Shown: positions 1-7,051 of the stretch, in pieces
Layout of the letters: each line of letters begins with the position of its first letter
Numbering within the stretch: position 1 is the stretch's first letter
Source of the DNA: CAMYLY01 sp036397755
GTDB taxonomy: Bacteria; Gemmatimonadota; Gemmatimonadetes; Gemmatimonadales; GWC2-71-9
DNA: 55,145 nt
Direction of reading: 5' to 3'
Assembly (NCBI GenBank): GCA_036397755.1
Contig: DASWII010000040.1
Location: 1 to 55,145, forward strand
Notes under the pieces: model-generated
Told to the model about the DNA's origin: nothing
What the model saw: only the letters and a program-made list of their open reading frames with translations
The model's database searches: none
Position numbers and translations under genes: made by a program

Positions 1-58
1 CCCTCCTCCAGACATGCGCTCGCCCCTGCCCCGCGCGGCACTATCTTTCCATCTCGCT

Positions 59-2131
59 ATGACCGAGCTCCTGGAGCGCCTCAAGGCCGCGATCGGCGAC
101 CGGTACGCCATCGAGCGTGAAGTGGGCGCCGGAGGGATGGCCACCGTCTATCTCGCCCAGGACTTGAAGCACAACCGGAACGTCGCGGTCAAGGTACTGC
201 GGCCCGAGTTGGCGGCCGCGTTGGGAGGCGACCGGTTCGTCCGCGAGATCGAGATCGCCGCGCAGATCGAGCACCCGCACGTGCTGACGCTGATCGACTC
301 GGGCGACGCCGACGGGATCCTCTACTACGTCATGCCGTTCGTGAAGGGGGAATCGCTCCGGGCGCGCATGGCGCGCGAGGGCCAGCTGCCCGTCTCCGAT
401 ACGATCCGCATGCTGCGCGACGTGGCTGACGGGTTGGCCGAAGCCCATCGCCAGGGACTCGTCCATCGCGACATCAAGCCCGATAACGTGATGATCTCCG
501 GGCGGCATGCGGTGGTGACGGACTTCGGCGTGGCGAAGGCCGTGACCTCGGCCACCGGCGCACAGGCGCTCACGACGGCCGGCGTCTCGCTGGGAACGCC
601 GGCCTACATGTCGCCCGAGCAGGCCGGCGCCGAGCCCGTGGACCATCGTACGGATATCTACGCGCTCGGCGTCATGGGCTACGAGCTCCTGACCGGCAAA
701 CCGCCGTTCACGGCCGGCACGACTCAGGAGGTCCTGATCGCACACATGACGGTCGATCCGGAGCCGGTGACGGCCGGCCGGCCCGACACGCCGCCCGCGC
801 TCGAGCGCCTCATCATGCGGTGCCTCGCGAAGAAGCCCGGCGACCGGTGGGCGAGCACCGACGAGGTGCTCCAGCAGCTCGAGCTGATGTCCACGCCAAG
901 CGGCGGCGTCGAGTCCGTGCGCGTCCAGAGCGTGACGGCACCCAGGGGTCCGCGGCGCTTCCTCACGCGCCGGGCGCTGGTCACCGTCCCGATCCTCCTC
1001 GCCATCGGCGCGTTCGCCGTCGTCCAGCAGCGGCGGGCGGACGCCACGCGCGCCCTGATGGCGGACATCCAGGCGGCGGTGGATTCCGGCGACCTGGACT
1101 CGGCGTACGCCCTGCTCACCGCTTCGGGCCGGGACCTCGGAGACCGCGCCCTGAGCCCCGTCGCGCTGGCGACCGGCGGGCGCGTGACGATCGCGGCCCC
1201 GGCACGGAGTACGGTCGAGATCGCGCGGGGGACACGGACGCTGGATGGCTTCACCGATCCCGTTCCCCTCGGGGAGGCGCCCATCGAGCCCCTGACGCTC
1301 CTCGCCGGCGAGTACCGCCTCACGCTTTCGGCCGAGGGTCACGGTCCCGGCGAGTTCATGGTGCGGGTGGCGACCGGAGACACGATCGCGGTGACGCTCG
1401 AGCTCGTGCCGGCGGCGTGGAGCGCAAGCGACATGGTGATCGTTCCCGCGGGCGCGGTCCCCGGCCCCCTCGCCTCGCTGTACGCGGGGACCGAGGTGCC
1501 GGCGTTCCTCGTCGATCGCCACGAGGTCACCAACCGGCGTTTCATGGAGTTCGTGGCGGACGGTGGCTACCGGAACCCCGACTACTGGCCGGACCGCATG
1601 GAGACCCGCGACGGACTGGTCCCGCGGGAACGCGCGCTCGCGGCCCTGGTGGATCGCACCGGCCTCGCCGGCCCGCGGGGATGGAGCGGCGGGCGGTTCC
1701 CCGACGGCCGGGAGGATTACCCCGTGGCCGGCATTTCGTGGTACGAGGCCGCGGCGTTCGCACGCTGGGCTGGCGGTGCGCTCCCGACCGCGGAGCAATG
1801 GTGGCGCGCGGCGCTGGGAGACGGCGGGAGCCGCTTCCCGTGGGGCGACGACTTTCTGAGCATCGACGATCGCTCCAACTTCGGCGGGTCCGGCACGACG
1901 CCCGTGGGGAGGTTCCCGTATGGGGCGAGCCCGTTCGGCGCGGCCGACATGGCCGGCAACGTGCGCGAGTGGCTGGCGACCTCGCAGCCCGACGGCCGGT
2001 TCGCCGTCATCGGTGGCTCGTGGCAGACACCGACCTATATGTTTGACTCACCGAACGTCGAATCCTTCGCGCCCTGGTACCAGAGCGCGGAGGTCGGGTT
2101 CAGATTGGTGAAGCCCAAGCCGGCGCCCTGA
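59..2131 (+). CDS. Membrane Ser/Thr protein kinase with PEGA-like and C-terminal FGE/SUMF1-like domain
   Basis: 690 aa. The N-terminal kinase domain is complete: glycine-rich loop at about residues 23-30, VAVK lysine at 45, HRDIKPDN catalytic loop near 136-143, DFG near 155, then GTPAYMSPEQ. One membrane helix lies near residue 305-325, so the kinase is cytoplasmic and the rest is expected outside. After the helix comes a PEGA-like beta domain, then an FGE-sulfatase (SUMF1/EgtB/PvdO-type) fold with DRHEVTNRRF, PVAGISWYEA, AGNVREW and GGSW. The extracytoplasmic part has no cysteines, so it cannot be a copper-cysteine formylglycine-generating enzyme and is more likely a binding or sensing module. 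An in-frame ATG at 14 would add 15 residues. I prefer 59 because kinases of this type normally start just before the MTELLERL-like helix. The gene is followed 14 bp later by two hydrolase genes and is probably co-transcribed with them. Confidence 0.88.
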   Translation: MTELLERLKAAIGDRYAIEREVGAGGMATVYLAQDLKHNRNVAVKVLRPELAAALGGDRFVREIEIAAQIEHPHVLTLIDSGDADGILYYVMPFVKGESLRARMAREGQLPVSDTIRMLRDVADGLAEAHRQGLVHRDIKPDNVMISGRHAVVTDFGVAKAVTSATGAQALTTAGVSLGTPAYMSPEQAGAEPVDHRTDIYALGVMGYELLTGKPPFTAGTTQEVLIAHMTVDPEPVTAGRPDTPPALERLIMRCLAKKPGDRWASTDEVLQQLELMSTPSGGVESVRVQSVTAPRGPRRFLTRRALVTVPILLAIGAFAVVQQRRADATRALMADIQAAVDSGDLDSAYALLTASGRDLGDRALSPVALATGGRVTIAAPARSTVEIARGTRTLDGFTDPVPLGEAPIEPLTLLAGEYRLTLSAEGHGPGEFMVRVATGDTIAVTLELVPAAWSASDMVIVPAGAVPGPLASLYAGTEVPAFLVDRHEVTNRRFMEFVADGGYRNPDYWPDRMETRDGLVPRERALAALVDRTGLAGPRGWSGGRFPDGREDYPVAGISWYEAAAFARWAGGALPTAEQWWRAALGDGGSRFPWGDDFLSIDDRSNFGGSGTTPVGRFPYGASPFGAADMAGNVREWLATSQPDGRFAVIGGSWQTPTYMFDSPNVESFAPWYQSAEVGFRLVKPKPAP

Positions 2132-2145
2132 GGAGAGTGCATCCG

Positions 2146-3081
2146 ATGCCGTGGACACGACGAGTACCGACGATCGCGACGGCGCTGGCGTGCATGGCGG
2201 GCGCCGCCTCCGGGCAGAGCGACCGTCCCACCGACCAGTGGCTCACGACCCCCGTGGACCCGCGCACCTTCGAGACCTATCTCGAGTTCTTCAGCTACGA
2301 GGCGTCGCTGTCCCGCGACCGTCGCGTGACGTCGACCGAAGCGGTCGAGGGCCTGACCGAGGAACGGCTCACGTTCGTGAGCACGCCCGGCATGAAGGTC
2401 ACCGCACGCTCGTATCGCCTCTCCGCCGGCACGCCGCGCGGCGGCATCGTGTTCCTGCACGGCGGGACGCCGAACGGGAAAGACTCCCAGAACGTCGTCG
2501 CCCACTCCCGCGTGTTGGCACGCGCCGGATGGGCGGTGCTCGCGATCGACCTGCAGTACTTCGGCGAGCGGAATACCGGGTTGTTCGAGACGTTCGGCGC
2601 CCAGGAGAAAGCCGACCGCCTCTACAACCAACCGTCCCTGTACCTCGAGTTCGCGATCCAGACGGTGAAGGACGTGGGCCGCGCCTACGACGTCCTCGTC
2701 GCCGACTATGGGATCGATCCGCGCAAGGTGGCGCTGGTGGGATACAGCCGCGGGGCGCAGATGGGCATGATCGCCGGCGGGGCCGACCGCCGGCTCGCGG
2801 CGGTGGCGCTCATTCACGGAGGACATTTCGACGCGCTGGAGAACGGACACCGGCCCGCGGCCTGCGGCGCGAACTACATCGGCCGCATTAACCCGCGGCC
2901 GCTCCTCATGATCAATGGCCGCGCCGACACCGACTATCTGCCCGCCGTCTCGGTCGAACCGCTCCAGCGCCTGCTCGGCCGGCAGAGCACGATTCGGTGG
3001 ACGGATGCAAGCCACGGCATCGTCACCGAGGAAGATCTCACCGTGCTCGTCGATTGGCTCCAGAATTCGGTGCCGAGATGA
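2146..3081 (+). CDS. Secreted alpha/beta hydrolase (dienelactone hydrolase / acetyl-xylan esterase-like), copy A
   Basis: 311 aa. A hydrophobic N-terminal stretch ends at ASGQ, a probable signal peptide. The hydrolase core shows an FLHGG oxyanion segment near residue 105, the nucleophile elbow GYSRG with Ser near 201, an NGRADTDYLP acid-loop region and SHGI near the C-terminus as the likely catalytic His. It therefore looks like an active serine hydrolase, with unknown substrate. The ATG at 2146 sits 10 nt after GGAG; a GTG at 2137 overlaps that ribosome-binding site and is less likely. It follows the kinase-FGE gene and overlaps copy B by 4 bp, so the three genes read as one operon. The mature N-terminus (RPTDQWL...DPRTFETYLEF) matches copy B closely, which points to tandem duplication. 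Confidence 0.85.
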   Translation: MPWTRRVPTIATALACMAGAASGQSDRPTDQWLTTPVDPRTFETYLEFFSYEASLSRDRRVTSTEAVEGLTEERLTFVSTPGMKVTARSYRLSAGTPRGGIVFLHGGTPNGKDSQNVVAHSRVLARAGWAVLAIDLQYFGERNTGLFETFGAQEKADRLYNQPSLYLEFAIQTVKDVGRAYDVLVADYGIDPRKVALVGYSRGAQMGMIAGGADRRLAAVALIHGGHFDALENGHRPAACGANYIGRINPRPLLMINGRADTDYLPAVSVEPLQRLLGRQSTIRWTDASHGIVTEEDLTVLVDWLQNSVPR

Positions 3082-4100
3082 CGAACGCTCGGAGGATAGG
3101 ACGGAGAGGGACCGTTGAACGGCGATTGGACGCGAAGCGCGGCAGACGCGCCGGACGCCATGCGGCGCGAATCGCGGTGTCACTGGTCGTGGCGGCGCTC
3201 CAGCTCACTTGGACCTCGTCGGCGGCTGGACAGGAGCGCCCGACCGACCAGTGGCTGGCCAGCCCGGTGGATCGCGCCACGTACGACGCCTATCTGGAGT
3301 TCTACCGCTATGGGACGGACGTGCCGTTCGCCACGACGGTCTCGGGTACCAGCACGGTGGAGGGCGTGCGGGTCGAGGCGTTGAGCTTCCAATCCACGCC
3401 AGGGCAGCGCGTGACCGCCGCACTCTACCATCCGACCGGGTCGCGTCTCGACGCCGCACCGGCGATCATCTTCCTGCACGGTGGGAGCGCCCGCGGCAAG
3501 GATGCCGCGTTCTACCAGGGGCCCCTCCGCTTCATCGCGCGGGCGGGCATCACCGTATTGGCCATCGACATGCCGCATTTCGGCGAGCGGGCCGACGGGT
3601 TCTTCACCACGTTCGATGAAATCGAGAAGCACGAGCGGCTGTACAACGCCGAGGCGGTGTACCTCGACTGGGTGCAGCAGACCGTAAAGGACGTGCGGCG
3701 GTCGTACGACTTTCTCGTGGCCGCGCGTGGCGTGCAGGCGGCGCGGATCGGGTTGGCGGGAACGAGCCGCGGGGGTGTCCTGGCCGCGATCGCGGGCGCC
3801 GTCGAGACGCGACTCCGTGCGGTGGCGCTCCTCCACTTCGGGCATTTCGACTTCTTCGAGGACGGACACCTCGCCGCGGCGTGCCCGGCGAACTACGTCG
3901 GGCACATCAGGCCGCGACCCGTCTTCACCCTCAGCGCGGACGACGATCAGGACTTCCTGCCGGACGCCGCGATCCGGCCGATTCTGCGGCTCATCCGCGA
4001 GCCCAAGACCGAGCGTTGGACCCCGGGCGGCCACGCCGCGACGAGCGACGATGACCTCGCGGCGCTGGTCGATTGGCTGAGGAGACAGCTAGCGCGGTAG
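3078..4100 (+). CDS. Secreted alpha/beta hydrolase, copy B (tandem paralogue)
   Basis: 340 aa. The start ATG overlaps the stop of copy A as ATGA. The N-terminus is unusually long and basic (about 30 residues, many Arg) before a hydrophobic segment ending SSAAGQ, consistent with a secreted or membrane-anchored protein. After that the protein parallels copy A: RPTDQWLASPVDRATYD, IFLHGGSARGKD, nucleophile GTSRGG with Ser at 220, and a conserved His region (GGHAATSDD). Family: dienelactone hydrolase-like esterases. Substrate unknown. The two copies have diverged strongly outside these blocks, which suggests different substrates or partners. The stop codon runs directly into a heptamer repeat. Confidence 0.83.
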   Translation: MTNARRIGRRGTVERRLDAKRGRRAGRHAARIAVSLVVAALQLTWTSSAAGQERPTDQWLASPVDRATYDAYLEFYRYGTDVPFATTVSGTSTVEGVRVEALSFQSTPGQRVTAALYHPTGSRLDAAPAIIFLHGGSARGKDAAFYQGPLRFIARAGITVLAIDMPHFGERADGFFTTFDEIEKHERLYNAEAVYLDWVQQTVKDVRRSYDFLVAARGVQAARIGLAGTSRGGVLAAIAGAVETRLRAVALLHFGHFDFFEDGHLAAACPANYVGHIRPRPVFTLSADDDQDFLPDAAIRPILRLIREPKTERWTPGGHAATSDDDLAALVDWLRRQLAR

Positions 4101-4148
4101 GAGATTGGCGATTGCGGTAGAAGACTGGTGATTGGTGATTGAGCGTTG
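4101..4148. repeat. Degenerate 7-bp tandem repeat, consensus GNGATTG
   Basis: ATTG-like cores recur at 4107, 4114, 4127, 4134, 4141 and 4148, i.e. nearly every 7 bp (GAGATTG, GCGATTG, AAGACTG, GTGATTG twice, AGCGTTG). The array begins at the base after the TAG stop of the upstream hydrolase. It is not coding. It belongs with the other short-period arrays in this window. Confidence 0.7.
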
Positions 4149-4234
4149 AGAGTTTGGATATGGTGGGGCGGAATGCCGAGGCGATCGCCGCGACGTGAAT
4201 AGCGCAGATCAGCGTCCACCCCGCCCCGCGGGGG

Positions 4235-4277
4235 ATGATCAACCCGCCGCGCTCGAGATGCCCGGGGCGGGAGTCGA
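4235..4277 (-). repeat. Duplicated 3' end of tRNA-Leu plus flank
   Basis: Bases 4256-4277 are identical over 22 bp to 4375-4396, which is the 3' acceptor strand and half of the T-arm of the tRNA-Leu gene. Similarity extends further left (4235-4255 versus 4353-4374) with several mismatches. The copy loses tRNA identity after the TCGA of the T loop, so it is a fragment and not a tRNA. The offset to the real tRNA is 119 bp. A duplicated tRNA 3' end next to a tRNA is the usual scar of site-specific integration. Confidence 0.65.
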
Positions 4278-4324
4278 CGCGGTGCGACCGCGAGACTGCG
4301 AGCGCCGTCGACCGGGAGCGAGCG

Positions 4325-4359
4325 CATCGTCGCATCGGCATGACGCCGATGCGACGATG
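4325..4359. repeat. Perfect 15-bp inverted repeat just downstream of tRNA-Leu
   Basis: CATCGTCGCATCGGC at 4325-4339 is followed by a 5-nt loop and its exact reverse complement at 4345-4359. It lies 18 bp beyond the 3' end of the minus-strand tRNA. It could end or stabilise the tRNA precursor transcript, but there is no U-tract. It could also be a recombination or protein-binding site of an integrated element. Confidence 0.75.
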
Positions 4360-4377
4360 AACCCGCCGCGTGCAAGA

Positions 4378-4462
4378 TGCCCGGGGCGGGAGTCGAACCC
4401 GCACGGGGCTATCGCCCCAAGGGATTTTAAGTCCCTTGCGTCTGCCATTCCGCCACCCGGGC
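4378..4462 (-). tRNA. tRNA-Leu (anticodon UAA)
   Basis: 85 nt, read on the minus strand. Acceptor strands GCCCGGG and CCCGGGC pair and the discriminator is A. The D arm is GCGGAATGGCAGACGC. The anticodon stem AGGGA/TCCCT encloses CTTAAAA with anticodon TAA. The long class-II variable arm (GGGGC, GATA, GCCCC) is typical of Leu. The T arm is GCGGG TTCGACT CCCGC. No CCA is encoded. The tRNA is complete even though a 5' half copy lies at 6861-6898 and a 3' fragment at 4256-4277, so this is the functional copy at a recombined locus. Confidence 0.95.
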
Positions 4463-4615
4463 TTGCACACCAGGTCTTCGACCGAAACCTACCCCACGCC
4501 ACCCTCCATTTGCTAACCGGGGCCGGTCACCTGCCAGCCTGCGTGACGCGGAACGCCTCCACGCGTTGGACACCCAAGCTGTCGGCCGCAACGACGTACA
4601 GTCGCTCACCGCGGA
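4425..4615. repeat. 191-bp direct repeat, left copy
   Basis: It matches 6861-7051 over its full length with five mismatches that I count by eye (four clustered just outside the tRNA 5' end, one near 4563). It contains the tRNA-Leu 5' half through the anticodon loop, the spacer, and the last codons of the propeller-lipoprotein gene whose intact copy ends at 6963. Confidence 0.9.
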
Positions 4616-4852
4616 TCGCCGCCGCATGGCTCTTGCCTGTCGCATGTCCCGCCACCCGCGCCACTCGGTCATGCTCAGCGATGTCGGTCAAGGCCGCCGC
4701 TTGGTAGTCCGGGATGGTCTCCACGCCCAGTACGTCTTGCGCAAAGCGGACAGGGTCCCCACCGTACGGTTGAAACCCTTCCCGAATGTCGGGACTTGGA
4801 GTAGGTCGGCGCGACGCTTCAGGTCGCGGGTGAATCGCTCAAGCTTGGACAT
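4616..4852 (-). pseudogene. Remnant of a phage terminase large subunit-like ATPase N-terminus, fused to a host gene tail
   Basis: On the minus strand, one frame from about 4800 down to 4616 reads GDPVRFAQDVLGVETIPDYQ and ends RVAGHATGKSHAAA. The GHATGKS motif and the DPVRF...YQ lead-in resemble the N-terminal region of phage large terminases, whose Walker A is often SGHGTGKS-like. Upstream, a different frame starts at ATG 4852 (MSKLERFTRDLKRR), so an internal frameshift is likely. At 4615 the remnant runs in frame into the duplicated lipoprotein tail (IRGERLYVVAADSLG), giving a chimeric reading frame that stops at 4527. Only the ATP-binding start remains, so packaging function is lost. The terminase call rests on motif memory. 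Confidence 0.5.
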
Positions 4853-5216
4853 GGGATTCTTTACCAGACTCCAGAGTTTTCTGACCCATGGTGGCCTCAC
4901 CCGCCGCCATGCGCTTGCGGCTGGGCTGCTGCTGACAGCAGCACTGCTGGTCTTCTTCGCGCCTTACGAAATCACGACGCAGGAGTCGCGAGCGTGGGAT
5001 GCCGGGACGAGAACGTACAGACCTGGCCTAATGGTGAACCTGCGGCACGGCCCGATCTGGACGATCGGCGTCTTACGGAGTGATCCAAGGCGCACCATTG
5101 GCTGGCGTGTTCTCGCACGGGACAGACTTGCTGTCTATCTGGTCGTCCTCTGGTCGGTAACCGGCGCGACCGTGCTCCTGCTCCCATCTAGGCCGCCCCC
5201 CACCGCTGACGCCTGA
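4851..5216 (+). CDS. Small predicted two-helix membrane protein, unknown function
   Basis: 121 aa. Two hydrophobic segments, about residues 20-40 (HALAAGLLLTAALLVFFAPY) and 93-113 (LAVYLVVLWSVTGATVLLL), flank a polar region of about 50 residues, so an N-in/C-in hairpin with an outside loop is plausible. I do not recognise the family. Its start codon overlaps, on the opposite strand, the ATG of the terminase remnant, and its 3' end overlaps the convergent gene at 5188 by 29 bp. The gene lies inside the tRNA-Leu insert and may be cargo. The hydrophobic pattern supports it being real, but no strong ribosome-binding site is visible. Confidence 0.5.
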   Translation: MGFFTRLQSFLTHGGLTRRHALAAGLLLTAALLVFFAPYEITTQESRAWDAGTRTYRPGLMVNLRHGPIWTIGVLRSDPRRTIGWRVLARDRLAVYLVVLWSVTGATVLLLPSRPPPTADA

Positions 5217-5487
5217 CCTGCGTCTCTAGTTGCTCCAGCCTTTCCCGTAGCTCCCCTGCCACCTGCTGGGTGATCTCGGCTTCAAAGGTCTTGATCCACA
5301 CCTCGACACAGCGCACCAGCCCGCTCAGGACCGCTCCGGGGAGGAGTCTAGCCGCACCCCACAGTCGTCCCACGTGTCTCAGCCAGCGTTGGGCGTCCTG
5401 AAGCGATTCTAGCGGTCCCAGCGTCGCCTCAGCGCGGTCTAGTGTCAGGCGTTGGTTCCGGCGCGCCTGACCGGACTTGCCGCCCAT
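5188..5487 (-). CDS. Small basic/coiled-coil protein, phage-like, unknown function
   Basis: 99 aa. A basic N-terminus (GGKSGQARRNQRL) is followed by an amphipathic region, a short hydrophobic helix (LLPGAVLSGLVRCVEVW) and a C-terminal heptad-like helix (ELRERLEQLETQVRRQ). It is on the same strand as the terminase remnant and upstream of it, the usual position of a small packaging or regulatory gene in phages. I cannot assign a family. The neighbouring reading frame upstream of 5487 is open for about 20 codons, so the exact start is uncertain. Confidence 0.45.
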   Translation of the reverse strand: MGGKSGQARRNQRLTLDRAEATLGPLESLQDAQRWLRHVGRLWGAARLLPGAVLSGLVRCVEVWIKTFEAEITQQVAGELRERLEQLETQVRRQRWGAA

Positions 5488-5734
5488 CGCGGCAGCTCTG
5501 GCGGGGTCACCCCCCCCTGCCCTTCGTGCGCGTTCGTCACAGGCTCACCCTCCGGTTCCCGACAGCGGTTCCCCGCAGCGCAGCAACGCACGTAAGTCTC
5601 TGTCTCCTAAGCATTTGGCAATCATCCGGCAAGCGAGGCGGTGTCCCTTGGTGCATGTGCGCGGAGTAGTGGTAGCCTTGCGCTTCCTCGTTTTGGGCTA
5701 CTCTCTTTGCGATACTGCCCGCGAGTGGGTCACC

Positions 5735-6691
5735 ATGACAGGCTCGAAATTCTTTGAGGTTCTGACTCGCATAGGGATTGCGCTTTTTGTGACCACAGGC
5801 GTTCTGGCGGTCGCAGTTACTCTGATGTGGGCAGCGAGAGAGCTTGGCCAGTTATACTCGGGCGGCGAAGCCGGAGCCACAGTCCTCGCGGCCATGATTG
5901 GCCTTGTCGGAGTGCTGGTCACAGCCGCCGTAACCGTGTCCGGCGTGTTGATCCAACGAGCAATGGCCAGACGATCACATCTCCTAGCAAAGGAAGCTGA
6001 GTCCCGCCTAGTGCTCGAAGCAGGTATGAAAGCTGCCGACCTCATGACCTCAGCGAGGGGCAAAACAACCAAGTACGCCAACGCTGCTGCTCTAACCCTT
6101 CTTGCTGATCTACGACAGCTAGACATTGTGATCGGTGCGGTGGGGCCGATGTGGGAGGAAGAGTTGCTAGACACCGAAGCCGCTGTGGAGCTTCTCGACC
6201 GCGCTCTGACCGATCCCAGTTCGGCAACCCAGAACCAAGGCGCGATTATCCTCCTAAACAATGCCAAACGGTTGGCTGAGAGAGAGCTTCTGCACTGGCC
6301 CGCCAGTCTATTGGCGGTCTGGCCCAAGAAAGCCCCAACGAATGCGCGTTGCTTTCTAGTAGAGGCGGTGGTCCGCGCCGTACTCGCCCTCGAACGAACG
6401 AAATGGGAGCTAAGTTCGCTCAATCGCGCAACTGGTATTCTGTATCTGATTGTGAAAACCGATGACCACGCAGCCGTGAAACTCACCGCAGCGTCGTTCT
6501 TGCAGATACTATTGAAGCTATACGGTGGAAAGGAAGACTCAGCCGTGTTCACGTTTGAGTACGGCGAAGTTAAGCTGGGCGAGATACGGCGCCTTGCCAG
6601 CCAAGTGATATCACAGCTAAAAGGGGAGCCGTTCAGGGGATCGGACTTCAAAACACTGTCACCCATGTTGGAGCAATGGGTCAATTCGTGA
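5735..6691 (+). CDS. Two-helix membrane protein with large helical cytoplasmic domain; candidate cargo gene
   Basis: 318 aa. Two transmembrane helices at about residues 10-32 (IGIALFVTTGVLAVAVTLMW) and 48-72 (ATVLAAMIGLVGVLVTAAVTVSGVLI) are followed by about 245 residues of soluble, mostly helical sequence with no recognised catalytic motif. Codon use and base composition are close to 50% GC in places, unlike the flanking genes, which suggests recent acquisition. The frame is open upstream to 5477, but ATG 5735 directly precedes the first membrane helix and the upstream peptide is Pro/Ser/Arg-rich, so I take 5735. A two-helix anchor plus helical domain in an integration hotspot resembles many accessory or phage-defence effectors, but that is only an analogy. 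Confidence 0.65.
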   Translation: MTGSKFFEVLTRIGIALFVTTGVLAVAVTLMWAARELGQLYSGGEAGATVLAAMIGLVGVLVTAAVTVSGVLIQRAMARRSHLLAKEAESRLVLEAGMKAADLMTSARGKTTKYANAAALTLLADLRQLDIVIGAVGPMWEEELLDTEAAVELLDRALTDPSSATQNQGAIILLNNAKRLAERELLHWPASLLAVWPKKAPTNARCFLVEAVVRAVLALERTKWELSSLNRATGILYLIVKTDDHAAVKLTAASFLQILLKLYGGKEDSAVFTFEYGEVKLGEIRRLASQVISQLKGEPFRGSDFKTLSPMLEQWVNS

Positions 6692-6860
6692 AGACGTTCC
6701 GGAACGCTCCGAATCGTTAGAACCCCTGAGGCCGCCCATGGCCTCCTTCCTCTGCATGGGAAACCGCTGGGAACCGCAGGGAGGGAACACGAGGTCGCAG
6801 AGGGAACGGAAGACACCCATGCGGTCACGGAGGGAGTCACTGCACATCCTCGCCGTGTCG
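6692..6860. other. Non-coding right end of the insert
   Basis: No gene is seen. It contains a short repeated motif (GGGAACCGC twice near 6768-6780) and ends where the tRNA-Leu half copy begins. Confidence 0.4.
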
Positions 6861-7051
6861 TTTTAAGTCCCTTGCGTCTGCCATTCCGCCACCCGGGCAC
6901 GCACACCACGCCTTCGACCGAAACCTACCCCACGCCACCCTCCATTTGCTAACCGGGGCCGGTCACCTGCCAGCCTGCGTGACGCGGAACGCCTCCACAC
7001 GTTGGACACCCAAGCTGTCGGCCGCAACGACGTACAGTCGCTCACCGCGGA
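6861..7051. repeat. 191-bp direct repeat, right copy (tRNA-Leu 5' half plus lipoprotein gene 3' end)
   Basis: 6861-6898 is the tRNA-Leu 5' half (minus strand) ending precisely after the anticodon loop CTTAAAA. The 3' half of the tRNA is missing here. 6963-7051 is the genuine 3' end of the lipoprotein gene. The left copy is 4425-4615. Confidence 0.9.

Larger units (their letters stand above)
4425..6860. mobile_element. Integrated or duplicated segment at tRNA-Leu (phage-derived remnant with cargo)
   Basis: This stretch is one copy of a 191-bp direct repeat plus about 2.2 kb of inserted DNA. Its right edge, 6861, is exactly at the 3' side of the tRNA anticodon loop, a classic tyrosine-recombinase crossover point. 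Inside are a terminase N-terminal remnant, two genes for membrane proteins and one small coiled-coil protein gene. No recombinase gene is visible, so the element cannot move by itself; it looks like a decayed prophage or a satellite. The gene at 5735-6691 is visibly less GC-rich than the surrounding genes. Exact element ends are inferred from the repeats. Confidence 0.6.

Noticed and set aside
41..1798. Long open frame opposite the kinase gene (585 codons, minus)
   Set aside because: Its product is Arg/Gly/His-rich without domains, and the opposite strand is a clear kinase; it is a GC-bias shadow.
4256..4330. Another tRNA gene next to the 3' fragment
   Set aside because: Homology stops in the T loop and no anticodon or acceptor pairing follows.
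6861..6898. A second tRNA-Leu gene
   Set aside because: Only the 5' half up to the anticodon loop is present; the 3' half is missing.
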